From an uncultured Clostridia bacterium (lineage in GTDB: Bacteria > Bacillota_A > Clostridia > TANB77 > CAG-508), in NCBI GenBank assembly GCA_947627825.1, contig CANQXO010000070.1:1-7082 (forward strand): a stretch of 7,082 bases of DNA, in the 5' to 3' direction. The notes under the pieces were generated by a model. The model ran no database searches, was not told the origin of the DNA, and saw only the letters and a program-made list of their open reading frames with translations. Below are positions 1 to 5,337 of this stretch, one piece after another. Numbering within the stretch: the stretch's first letter is position 1; each line of letters opens with the position of its first letter. Made by a program: the position numbers and the translations under genes.

Positions 1-25
1 ACTTAATTTTTTTGATTTTTAGAAT

Positions 26-54
26 AAAAAAAAGAAAGCCCCCATTACTTTCTT
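26..54 (-). terminator. Intrinsic terminator of the toxin-antitoxin operon
   Basis: Read on the minus strand, a 7-bp stem (AAGAAAG, 54-48, pairing with CTTTCTT, 38-32) encloses a 9-nt G-rich loop. The stem runs straight into six more T residues (31-26). It lies 11 nt after the toxin stop codon, where an operon end is expected. The stem is short and has only two G-C pairs, but the uninterrupted T tract makes a Rho-independent terminator the best reading. Confidence 0.68.
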
Positions 55-65
55 GAATTAAAATT

Positions 66-452
66 TTATATTAGATTTAAATAATTTCTTCTCTGATAAA
101 AAATATGTGAAATATATACTTTATGCCTAATGTAATCAATTGTATATAATACAATATAATTTTTTACTACCATTCTATGATATATTCTATCAGCTTTATC
201 ATGTTTTGCTATTATAGCATACATTTTTGGAAATATAGACAGTTCTATAATTCTTTGTCTTATTTCTGTAAACAATTTATCTGCTTGACTTCTAGCTCTT
301 AAGTTTATTGAAATATAATTATATATTTCTTGCATTTCGTTAATACATTCTTTAGTATATATGATTTTATATATTCTAGGATAAAATCTTTTTCGCTTTT
401 TTATAGTATAACAAACCTCCTCGCTTAAATTTTTTGTTCTACAAATCCACAT
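66..452 (-). CDS. RelE/ParE-family type II toxin
   Basis: Predicted toxin of the RelE/ParE superfamily. Members are small basic proteins that either cleave mRNA in the ribosome (RelE-like) or inhibit gyrase (ParE-like); the sequence does not decide which. The fold order fits: a first strand with YKIIYTKE (residues 28-35), a long helical hairpin (about 36-75, with NYIS and a FPKMYAI turn), then strands with RMVVKNYIVLYTID (93-106) and a C-terminal HIFYQRRNY segment (116-124) of the kind that carries active-site residues in this family. The gene is last in the operon. The listed start is the only ATG that keeps the whole fold. It overlaps the upstream antitoxin by 28 nt and gives about 20 more N-terminal residues than usual, behind only a weak purine-rich site. 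A much better ribosome-binding site (416-421) lies inside the frame but is followed by ATA (404-402), not ATG, GTG or TTG. Translation from there would give 112 residues. Family assignment is firm; start and activity are uncertain. Confidence 0.8.
   Translation of the reverse strand: MWICRTKNLSEEVCYTIKKRKRFYPRIYKIIYTKECINEMQEIYNYISINLRARSQADKLFTEIRQRIIELSIFPKMYAIIAKHDKADRIYHRMVVKNYIVLYTIDYIRHKVYISHIFYQRRNYLNLI
416..421 (-). promoter_or_regulatory. Strong ribosome-binding site without a standard start codon
   Basis: AGGAGG lies just after the stop codon of the second antitoxin (425-427), exactly where the toxin's Shine-Dalgarno is expected. The next toxin-frame codon resembling a start is ATA at 404-402, 11 nt away. 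A TTG at 414-412 is too close and out of frame, reaching a stop after 12 codons. The site suggests the toxin once began here or uses a poor non-canonical start. Confidence 0.55.
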
Positions 453-607
453 TCTTTTCTTAAATATTCATAAGCTTCTTCTTCTGTATATACTCTTCCT
501 TTTCTTATGTCTTCCTCTGACTTTAGTAGAGCTTGTATATCTTCTTCTGTTAATTCGAAACTGTCATCAACTACCCCTCTCTTTTGTAAATATTTTACCT
601 TTTCCAT
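425..607 (-). CDS. Antitoxin-like protein, second copy (60 aa)
   Basis: Small acidic protein directly upstream of the RelE/ParE toxin and presumably its neutralising partner. Residues 19-55 (LTEEDIQALL, SEEDIRKGRVYTEEEAYEYL, CGF) look like the toxin-wrapping C-terminal part of antitoxins, which commonly have an acidic helix followed by a GRVYT-type stretch and another helix. No ribbon-helix-helix, helix-turn-helix or AbrB-like DNA-binding domain is evident in the short N-terminus. The start is well set by GGGAGG (618-613) 5 nt before the ATG. The stop lies 28 nt inside the longest possible toxin frame, so the two are probably translationally coupled. It is a close paralogue of the gene at 619-795: 30 of 39 residues match over the conserved core. 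The antitoxin role is inferred from position and character, not from a recognised named family. Confidence 0.72.
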   Translation of the reverse strand: MEKVKYLQKRGVVDDSFELTEEDIQALLKSEEDIRKGRVYTEEEAYEYLRKECGFVEQKI

Positions 608-748
608 ATTAACCTCCCTTACATCCTTTCAAATCCACATTTTTCCTTTAAATATTCTACGACTTCTTCTTCCGTATACACTCTTCCTTCTCTTATGTCT
701 TCCTCTGATTCTAACAACGCTTGTATATCCTCTTCTGATAATTTAAAA
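442..748 (-). repeat. Tandem duplication of the antitoxin core
   Basis: Two direct DNA copies, about 442-560 and 630-748, line up at a constant offset of 188 nt with no insertion or deletion. They begin at a shared 11-base block (442-452 and 630-640) and still align at a 10-base block (531-540 and 719-728). The copies have diverged at many positions, so the duplication is not recent, yet both frames remain open. The 5' ends of the two genes are much less alike. Confidence 0.75.
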
Positions 749-795
749 TCTTCATTAATATCATTAATTTTTTTTATTATTTTTGCTTTTTCCAT
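619..795 (-). CDS. Antitoxin-like protein, first copy (58 aa)
   Basis: First gene of the operon, only 58 residues, so it falls below common length cut-offs. ATG at 795-793 has a GGAGG Shine-Dalgarno 5 nt upstream (805-801), and the TAA at 619-621 is followed at once by the ribosome-binding site of the next gene. The protein is acidic (18 Asp/Glu against 10 Lys/Arg). It carries the same core as its neighbour: LSEEDIQALL (19-28), SEEDIREGRVYTEEE (30-44), VVEYLKEKCGF (45-55). The N-terminal 16 residues differ and show no clear DNA-binding fold. Sequence alone cannot say whether both copies bind the single downstream toxin, whether this copy serves a lost toxin, or whether one acts as regulator. 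The reading frame, ribosome-binding site and conservation between the copies make a real gene very likely. Confidence 0.8.
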   Translation of the reverse strand: MEKAKIIKKINDINEDFKLSEEDIQALLESEEDIREGRVYTEEEVVEYLKEKCGFERM

Positions 796-814
796 GTTAA
801 CCTCCTTTACTTAA

Positions 815-851
815 TTATTAGTATAACAAGTATTTTTTCTTTTACTAATAA
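815..851. promoter_or_regulatory. Candidate operator: 9-bp inverted repeat in the toxin-antitoxin leader
   Basis: Perfect 9-bp arms, TTATTAGTA (815-823) and TACTAATAA (843-851), are separated by 19 nt. The promoter-proximal arm overlaps the expected transcription start of the operon (about 849) and the distal arm ends 5 bp before the GGAGG of the first antitoxin. This suits autoregulation by an antitoxin-toxin complex, or an mRNA hairpin near the ribosome-binding site. The arms contain a single G-C pair each, so chance in this A+T-rich DNA is possible. Confidence 0.4.
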
Positions 852-855
852 GTTT

Positions 856-884
856 ATTATATATCATTATTTTTCGTCAGTCAA
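856..884 (-). promoter_or_regulatory. Sigma-A promoter of the toxin-antitoxin operon
   Basis: On the minus strand a TTGACT -35 box (884-879), a 17-nt spacer and a consensus TATAAT -10 box (861-856) form a near-perfect vegetative promoter. The expected start is near 849, giving a leader of about 55 nt before the first antitoxin ATG at 795. It sits 54 bp past the recG stop codon, so the operon need not depend on recG transcription. Confidence 0.8.
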
Positions 885-937
885 TACTTTTTTTTACATT
901 TTTTGCCATTATTTTTATATTTTTTTATTAGCAGGAT

Positions 938-2998
938 TTATATCGTTAATTCTGCTTTTGTTGTAAATTTCTTTTCTATTAGTTTATTTAATAATTGATT
1001 TTCTTGTTTTTCCAAATATGGGTCTTGGTCTATAATCTGCATTGCTATGGCTTGAACTTCTTTTAATGCTTCCATATCTTGAAATAGATTTGCTATCTTA
1101 AATTCTGGAATTCCATGTTGCTTTGTGCCAAAGAAATCTCCAGAGCCTCTTAGTTCAAGGTCTTTTTCTGCTATCGTAAATCCGTTATCAGTTTTTGTCA
1201 TTATCTCCATTCTTTCTCTAATTAAATCATTTCCTCCATTGCATTTTAATATACAATAAGATTTATATTCTCCTCTACCTACTCTACCTCTTAATTGGTG
1301 CAACTGTGCTAATCCAAATCGTTCAGCGTTTTCAATTATCATTAAACTTGCATTTGGAACATCTACCCCAACTTCAATAACTGTTGTTGATACTAGTATG
1401 TCTATTTCTCCGTTTTTAAATCTCTCCATTATTTCATCTTTTTCTTTTGGTTTCATTTTACCATGAAGTATCTCAACTCTATAATTTTTAAATATCTCGT
1501 TTTTATATTTTTCTCCTAGTTCAACAGCTGATTTTAGTTTTGGTGCATCTTCATCTTCTGATTCTTCTACCAATGGGCAAACAACATAGCACTGCCTTCC
1601 ATTGTCAATTTCTTTTTTTACAAATTCATTTACTCTTAATTCTAATTTTCTTGATACTGCAAATGTTTCTACTCTTTTTCTATTTGGTGGTAATTCATCT
1701 ATAATTGATATATCCAAATCTCCATATAAAATAAGCGCAAGTGTTCTTGGAATTGGTGTTGCGGTCATGACTAATACATCCGGATTTTCTCCTTTTGCAA
1801 TAATTGAACTTCTTTGTTTTACTCCAAATCTGTGTTGTTCGTCAGTTACTACCAATCCTAATTTTTTAAAGTTTACATTTTCTTCTAATAAGGCATGTGT
1901 TCCTATTATAATGTTTGCTTCTCCATTTTCTATTTTTTCTAATGCAGATTTTTTTTGCTTAGCCGTCATTCCACCAACTAAACCTTCACATTTTATTCCA
2001 TACTTTCCTAGTGTTTTTTCAAAGTTTGCTAAATGTTGTTTTGCTAATATCATTGTTGGGGCAAGAACTGCTACTTGATATCCACTTTTTACTGCTTTAT
2101 ATGCTGTGATCATTGCTATTACAGTTTTTCCAGAGCCAACATCTCCTTGCAAAAGTCTATTCATTGGCTTTTCTTTTTCCATGTCTGCATCAATTTCTTC
2201 CAATACTTTCATTTGTGCATTTGTAAGTCTAAATGGCAAATCGTTTATTACATCTGACATTTTTACTTCTTTACTATATTTTATTCCTTTTACTTGTTTA
2301 TCATTTTCTCCTCTAAGCTTTAATAAACCTAATTGCATAGTTAGCAATTCGTCAAATACTAATCTTCTTCTTGCTTTTCTAAAGTTTTCAAAATCACGAG
2401 GAAAGTGTATTTGCTTTATTGCTTCATCATATCCAATTAAGCTATATTTTTTTAATATATATTCAGGCATGATTTCTTCTAAATCGTCTACCAAATCAAG
2501 TCCATTTTGTATAACTTTTCTAATCGCACTTGCTTTTATATCGTATGTTAAAGGATATACAGGTATAATTTTCCCTGTATTATTGCTCTTTTCTATTGCA
2601 TCAAAAACTGGAGAGTTGATTTCTTTTACTCCATTTTTTATTGTCATTTTTCCAAAAAATCTATATTTCTCTCCTCTTTTTATTTGTGTTTTTATGTATG
2701 GCTGATTAAACCATGTTATCATACATGTATCGGTTTCATCTCGTACTATTAGTTTTTCAATACTTTTATATCTTCCAAGCATTCTTAAATTGACGCTTGA
2801 AACTGCTGTTGCTTCAATGGAACATTTTTCTCCATCTTGTGCATCTGAAATAGGTTTTATTTTGCTTCTGTCTTCATAGTCTCTTGGGTAATATGTTATT
2901 AAATCTTCTAATGTATAAATTCCTAATTTATTTAGGATTTTTGCTCTTGTTGGGCCTACTCCTTTTACATATTGAATTTCTTTTTTTAAATCAGTCAT
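938..2998 (-). CDS. recG: ATP-dependent DNA helicase RecG
   Basis: RecG is a monomeric superfamily 2 double-stranded DNA translocase that regresses stalled replication forks and branch-migrates Holliday junctions. The product has 686 residues, the normal length. An N-terminal KGVGPTRAKILNKLGI helix-hairpin-like segment (about 12-27) leads into the OB-fold wedge domain (about 55-150). The motor follows: Walker A GDVGSGKT (285-292), DEQH box (386-389), TATPIPRT (412-419), STTVIEVGVDVP (537-548) and QLRGRVGRG (568-576). The typical RecG C-terminus has DLELRGSGDFFGTKQHG (613-629). The start is ATG 2998-2996 because GGAG (3008-3005) lies 6 nt upstream; the in-frame GTG at 3010 has no Shine-Dalgarno, and the GGAG overlaps that codon. 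The gene has its own promoter and is divergent from the gene at 3208. No clear terminator follows it, so some read-through into the toxin-antitoxin operon is possible. Confidence 0.98.
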   Translation of the reverse strand: MTDLKKEIQYVKGVGPTRAKILNKLGIYTLEDLITYYPRDYEDRSKIKPISDAQDGEKCSIEATAVSSVNLRMLGRYKSIEKLIVRDETDTCMITWFNQPYIKTQIKRGEKYRFFGKMTIKNGVKEINSPVFDAIEKSNNTGKIIPVYPLTYDIKASAIRKVIQNGLDLVDDLEEIMPEYILKKYSLIGYDEAIKQIHFPRDFENFRKARRRLVFDELLTMQLGLLKLRGENDKQVKGIKYSKEVKMSDVINDLPFRLTNAQMKVLEEIDADMEKEKPMNRLLQGDVGSGKTVIAMITAYKAVKSGYQVAVLAPTMILAKQHLANFEKTLGKYGIKCEGLVGGMTAKQKKSALEKIENGEANIIIGTHALLEENVNFKKLGLVVTDEQHRFGVKQRSSIIAKGENPDVLVMTATPIPRTLALILYGDLDISIIDELPPNRKRVETFAVSRKLELRVNEFVKKEIDNGRQCYVVCPLVEESEDEDAPKLKSAVELGEKYKNEIFKNYRVEILHGKMKPKEKDEIMERFKNGEIDILVSTTVIEVGVDVPNASLMIIENAERFGLAQLHQLRGRVGRGEYKSYCILKCNGGNDLIRERMEIMTKTDNGFTIAEKDLELRGSGDFFGTKQHGIPEFKIANLFQDMEALKEVQAIAMQIIDQDPYLEKQENQLLNKLIEKKFTTKAELTI

Positions 2999-3004
2999 TT
3001 TTTT

Positions 3005-3008
3005 CTCC
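3005..3008 (-). promoter_or_regulatory. Ribosome-binding site fixing the recG start
   Basis: GGAG followed by six A residues and then ATG (2998-2996). This favours the internal ATG over the in-frame GTG at 3010-3008, which shares a base with the site and has only A+T sequence upstream. The longer form would add four residues. Confidence 0.65.
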
Positions 3009-3021
3009 ACTATATTTTATC

Positions 3022-3039
3022 AATATTTTATAAAATATT
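3022..3039. repeat. Perfect 18-bp A/T palindrome at the recG transcription start
   Basis: AATATTTTATAAAATATT is its own reverse complement over all 18 bases, centred between 3030 and 3031. It overlaps the end of the proposed -10 box and the expected transcription start of recG. It could be an operator, but it contains only A and T in a very A+T-rich gap, so chance cannot be excluded. Confidence 0.4.
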
Positions 3040-3065
3040 TTATCATTTTACCTGTACTTTTTCAA
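3037..3065 (-). promoter_or_regulatory. Probable recG promoter
   Basis: On the minus strand TTGAAA (3065-3060), a 17-nt spacer and TAAAAT (3042-3037) give a good sigma-A match, five of six at the -10 box. Transcription would begin near 3030, about 32 nt before the recG ATG. Confidence 0.55.
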
Positions 3066-3101
3066 GATTTTTTACATTTTTATTACATTTCACTTTTAAT
3101 A

Positions 3102-3130
3102 TTGTAATTTTTGTTATTTTATCTTATAAT
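3102..3130 (+). promoter_or_regulatory. Probable promoter of the Asn-rich membrane protein gene
   Basis: TTGTAA (3102-3107), a 17-nt spacer and a consensus TATAAT (3125-3130) form a good sigma-A promoter. The expected start near 3137 gives a leader of about 70 nt. The proposed recG promoter points the other way, 36 bp to its left. Confidence 0.65.
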
Positions 3131-3157
3131 AATTATGTATTTGTGTATTTTAGGTTA

Positions 3158-3182
3158 TAGGCTTATCCATTTAAAAAGCCTA
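3158..3182 (+). promoter_or_regulatory. Leader hairpin upstream of the membrane protein gene
   Basis: TAGGCTT (3158-3164) pairs perfectly with AAGCCTA (3176-3182) around an 11-nt loop. It ends 10 nt before the AAGGAGA Shine-Dalgarno (3193-3199), which is 8 nt before the ATG at 3208. It has no T tract, so it is not a terminator. It may shield or stabilise the mRNA 5' end. Confidence 0.4.
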
Positions 3183-3207
3183 AATTTATTACAAGGAGAT
3201 TATTTAA

Positions 3208-5250
3208 ATGGACGATTCAAATAATTTAAATCCAAACGATGCTAATAATATTCAAGACACTAATATTAATAATTCTAATAATTTAAATACTGATTCCAAT
3301 TCTAACATGAATACTGACCCTTATCAGAATCAGGACCCTTATGCTAGTATGAATGCTGATATGAATTCTAATCCTTATCAAAACCAAGACCCTTTTGCTA
3401 GCGTGAATGCTGATATCAATTCTAATCCTTATCAAAATCAGGATCCTTATGCTAGTATAAATACTGATATCAATTCTAATCCTTATCAAAATCAGGATCC
3501 TTATGCTAGTTTAAATCCTGATATGAATATACCTATGGATTCTAATCCTTATCAAAGTCAAGATCCTTTTACAATCACGAATACTGATATGAATTCAAAT
3601 GTAATAAATCCTATATTAAGTCAAGATTTATCTAACACTAACAATGCTACAAATTTTCAAAACGATAACAATTTTGCTAGCCAAAATATGAATAATCAAA
3701 ATGACAATGCGTTTGCTGGTCAAGATATGAATTATTCAAATGACAATTCTTTTGCTGGTCAGGATATGAATTATCAAAATGATAATGCGTTTACTAGTCA
3801 AGATATGAATAATCAAAACGACAATATTTTTGCTAGTCCAAATATGAATGGTCAAAATGTTAATAACTTTTCTAATCAAGATATGAACAATAATACATAC
3901 GATATGAATTCTAATCCAAGCTATGGAAATACTGGAAATGTATCAACTGGCGACTACAATATGGATTTCGTAAAAACATGGATGGGCGGTTTATACGATA
4001 AAGCTCATTCTTCAAAATTTAATTGTAGTGCTGCATTTTCTTCTATTGTTGGTGGTGTATACTTTCTTTATAGAAAAATGCATTTAACTGGATTATTATT
4101 TACTATTTTACAATTTTTATTGTTATTTTTATCATTGTTCATGTTTACAAAATTTGGACCTGTTTCTTTAGGATTAACTGCTGGTGTTGTAGTTGTATTT
4201 TTCTTAATATATGGATTTGCATTTTATCCTTTATATAGAAACTTTGTAAAAAGTAAATTAAATAAATTTAAAACTGCTACTCAAGACAATTCACAACTTG
4301 TTAATATGGCTTCTCAAAAAGGTGGAACCTCTGTCATTGCAGTTGCATCATATTGTATATGTATTCCTATTATAATTGCTGCAATTTTAGCACTACTTGT
4401 AAATTTTGATATTATTAATTTTAGTAATAGTGGCAATAATTCTAAAGAGCCTTCTAGTGAAACTCAAGATACTGTTGATACTGAAGATATTATTTTAGAG
4501 TCTTTAGATTTCACAGATGGATATAGTATGGAGTACGACCCTGATACTTGGTTTTATAGTGAAGATGATAAATCACTAACTAAAGGTGATTATAAATTAG
4601 TTTATTCTGGACAAGCTATATCAAATTTAAAAGGCTTACTTTCAGTTGATGTTACTACTCCAGATGGAAGATCTACTTTGTTAAGTACTTTAGTTTCTTC
4701 TCTTGAATCACAAGGTGCTCAATTAAATATGTCAGTACAAGCTGGTTCAAGTACATTCGTTGTTGGTACTTCAAATAACAATGTATATTACTCTTATATC
4801 GATGTAACTGCCGAAAATGCAATATCAAGATATTATTTAATATTGATACCTGAAGATGATATTTTATTCCAGTTTGTACTTTCTACTAACGATACAACTA
4901 TTGATACTGAAACAAATATTGAAGTTATTGAAATATTAACAAGCATTTCAAAGATAGAAGAAATTAACGAGGAAAACTCTGATAATGATGCAAACAGTGA
5001 AAATCAAGTTGATGAAAATTCTGACAATACTATAGATGAATCTGATACAAATAATGTAACTGATGATGGCAATTCTACAAATGAAACTACTGTTAATGGT
5101 GTTTCTACACAAGATAACACTGTTAGTGAAAACAATGGAGATGAAGTTTCTGGAAATACAACAGAACCTTCAGATAATACAACAAATGACAATACAACTA
5201 CAACAGATAATTCAGTTGTAGTTCCTGAACTTGGAGAATTTTTAAGATAA
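3208..5250 (+). CDS. Asn/Gln-rich repeat membrane protein with DUF2628-like core
   Basis: Function unknown; 680 residues, start set by AAGGAGA 8 nt upstream. Residues 1-255 are low-complexity: about 28% Asn and 9% Gln, many Asp and Ser, and no Lys, Arg, His, Glu, Cys or Trp. They hold five copies of an 18-residue repeat (37-130) and six of a 13-residue repeat (151-228). Residues 269-345 resemble DUF2628 membrane domains: a FNCSAAFSSIVGGVYFLYRK motif, then hydrophobic segments at about 293-313 and 318-340 and a basic stretch (345-355). A further membrane segment lies at about 374-400. Residues 432-583 look globular (YSMEYDPDTW start, alternating strands) and, by the likely topology, lie outside the cell. 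The tail (584-680) is Asp/Glu/Asn/Thr-rich with no basic residue until the final Arg. There is no N-terminal signal peptide and no LPXTG motif, so the repeats are probably cytoplasmic. In total 109 Asn were counted (16%). asnS follows after 87 bp. DUF2628 is recalled from its pattern, not searched. Confidence 0.85.
   Translation: MDDSNNLNPNDANNIQDTNINNSNNLNTDSNSNMNTDPYQNQDPYASMNADMNSNPYQNQDPFASVNADINSNPYQNQDPYASINTDINSNPYQNQDPYASLNPDMNIPMDSNPYQSQDPFTITNTDMNSNVINPILSQDLSNTNNATNFQNDNNFASQNMNNQNDNAFAGQDMNYSNDNSFAGQDMNYQNDNAFTSQDMNNQNDNIFASPNMNGQNVNNFSNQDMNNNTYDMNSNPSYGNTGNVSTGDYNMDFVKTWMGGLYDKAHSSKFNCSAAFSSIVGGVYFLYRKMHLTGLLFTILQFLLLFLSLFMFTKFGPVSLGLTAGVVVVFFLIYGFAFYPLYRNFVKSKLNKFKTATQDNSQLVNMASQKGGTSVIAVASYCICIPIIIAAILALLVNFDIINFSNSGNNSKEPSSETQDTVDTEDIILESLDFTDGYSMEYDPDTWFYSEDDKSLTKGDYKLVYSGQAISNLKGLLSVDVTTPDGRSTLLSTLVSSLESQGAQLNMSVQAGSSTFVVGTSNNNVYYSYIDVTAENAISRYYLILIPEDDILFQFVLSTNDTTIDTETNIEVIEILTSISKIEEINEENSDNDANSENQVDENSDNTIDESDTNNVTDDGNSTNETTVNGVSTQDNTVSENNGDEVSGNTTEPSDNTTNDNTTTTDNSVVVPELGEFLR
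3316..3597 (+). repeat. Tandem 54-bp repeats encoding five 18-residue units
   Basis: Five consecutive units follow the pattern NPYQNQDPYASxNxDxNS, starting at residues 37, 55, 73, 91 and 113; the fourth carries a four-residue insert (IPMD). Neighbouring units are nearly identical in DNA, for example 3421-3474 against 3475-3528, so recent expansion or slippage is likely. Unit length is a multiple of three, so copy number can change without breaking the frame. Confidence 0.85.
3658..3891 (+). repeat. Tandem 39-bp repeats encoding six 13-residue units
   Basis: Six back-to-back units follow the pattern QNDNxFAxQDMNx, starting at residues 151, 164, 177, 190, 203 and 216. The last two are the most diverged. 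The units keep the frame. They share an [FY]-A-[SG] ... D-M-N core with the upstream 18-residue repeats, which suggests but does not prove a common origin. Confidence 0.85.
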
Positions 5251-5256
5251 ATTATA

Positions 5257-5286
5257 TTTACATTGGAAAGGAGCATTTTGCATAAT
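5257..5286 (+). promoter_or_regulatory. Possible asnS promoter
   Basis: TTTACA (5257-5262), an 18-nt spacer and CATAAT (5281-5286) each match the sigma-A boxes at five of six positions. If used, transcription begins near 5293 and the asnS mRNA would lack the AAAGGAG at 5267-5273. Read-through from the upstream gene is the alternative, since no good terminator separates the two. Confidence 0.4.
5267..5273 (+). promoter_or_regulatory. Orphan Shine-Dalgarno far upstream of asnS
   Basis: AAAGGAG is a strong ribosome-binding site, but 64 nt separate it from the asnS ATG at 5338. No in-frame start is available nearer, because a TAG (5314-5316) blocks the asnS frame. The only close start is TTG at 5278-5280, which opens a five-codon frame ending in TGA (5293-5295). 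Either a tiny leader peptide is made, or the hairpin at 5277-5327 brings this site near the asnS start. Confidence 0.45.
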
Positions 5287-5327
5287 AGTTATTGAATGTT
5301 TTAAATGTTTTAATAGTATTATGCAAA
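5277..5327 (+). promoter_or_regulatory. Hairpin in the asnS leader
   Basis: TTTGCATAATA (5277-5287) and TATTATGCAAA (5317-5327) are perfect 11-bp inverted arms around a 29-nt loop. The loop holds a 9-bp direct repeat, AATGTTTTA twice (5295-5303, 5304-5312). The stem has only two G-C pairs and no real T tract behind it, so it is a weak terminator at best. Its position between a Shine-Dalgarno and an ATG suggests a role in translation of asnS. Confidence 0.5.
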
Positions 5328-5337
5328 TATTTATTTT

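Noticed and set aside
507..746. Plus-strand open frame of 79 codons opposite the antitoxin genes
   Set aside because: It is antisense to two conserved genes with good ribosome-binding sites, has no ribosome-binding site of its own, and its hydrophobic composition is what reversed acidic helix codons produce.
1602..2705. Plus-strand open frames of 60-199 codons within recG
   Set aside because: They lie fully inside recG on the opposite strand. Their Phe/Ser/Ile-rich translations are typical shadows of an A+T-rich helicase gene.
3283..3489. Minus-strand frame giving an Ile/Arg repeat protein
   Set aside because: It is the reverse reading of the 54-bp repeats in the Asn-rich gene, without a ribosome-binding site or promoter.
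3316..3891. CRISPR-like array
   Set aside because: The repeats are contiguous, in frame and translated, with no unique spacers between fixed short repeats and no cas genes nearby.
5218..5250. Cell-wall sorting signal at the end of the Asn-rich protein
   Set aside because: The C-terminus VPELGEFLR has no LPXTG, no hydrophobic stretch and no basic tail beyond the single final Arg.
5251..5337. T-box riboswitch upstream of asnS
   Set aside because: T-box leaders need about 200 nt or more with a conserved GGTGG-type antiterminator element. Only 87 nt are available and no such motif is present.
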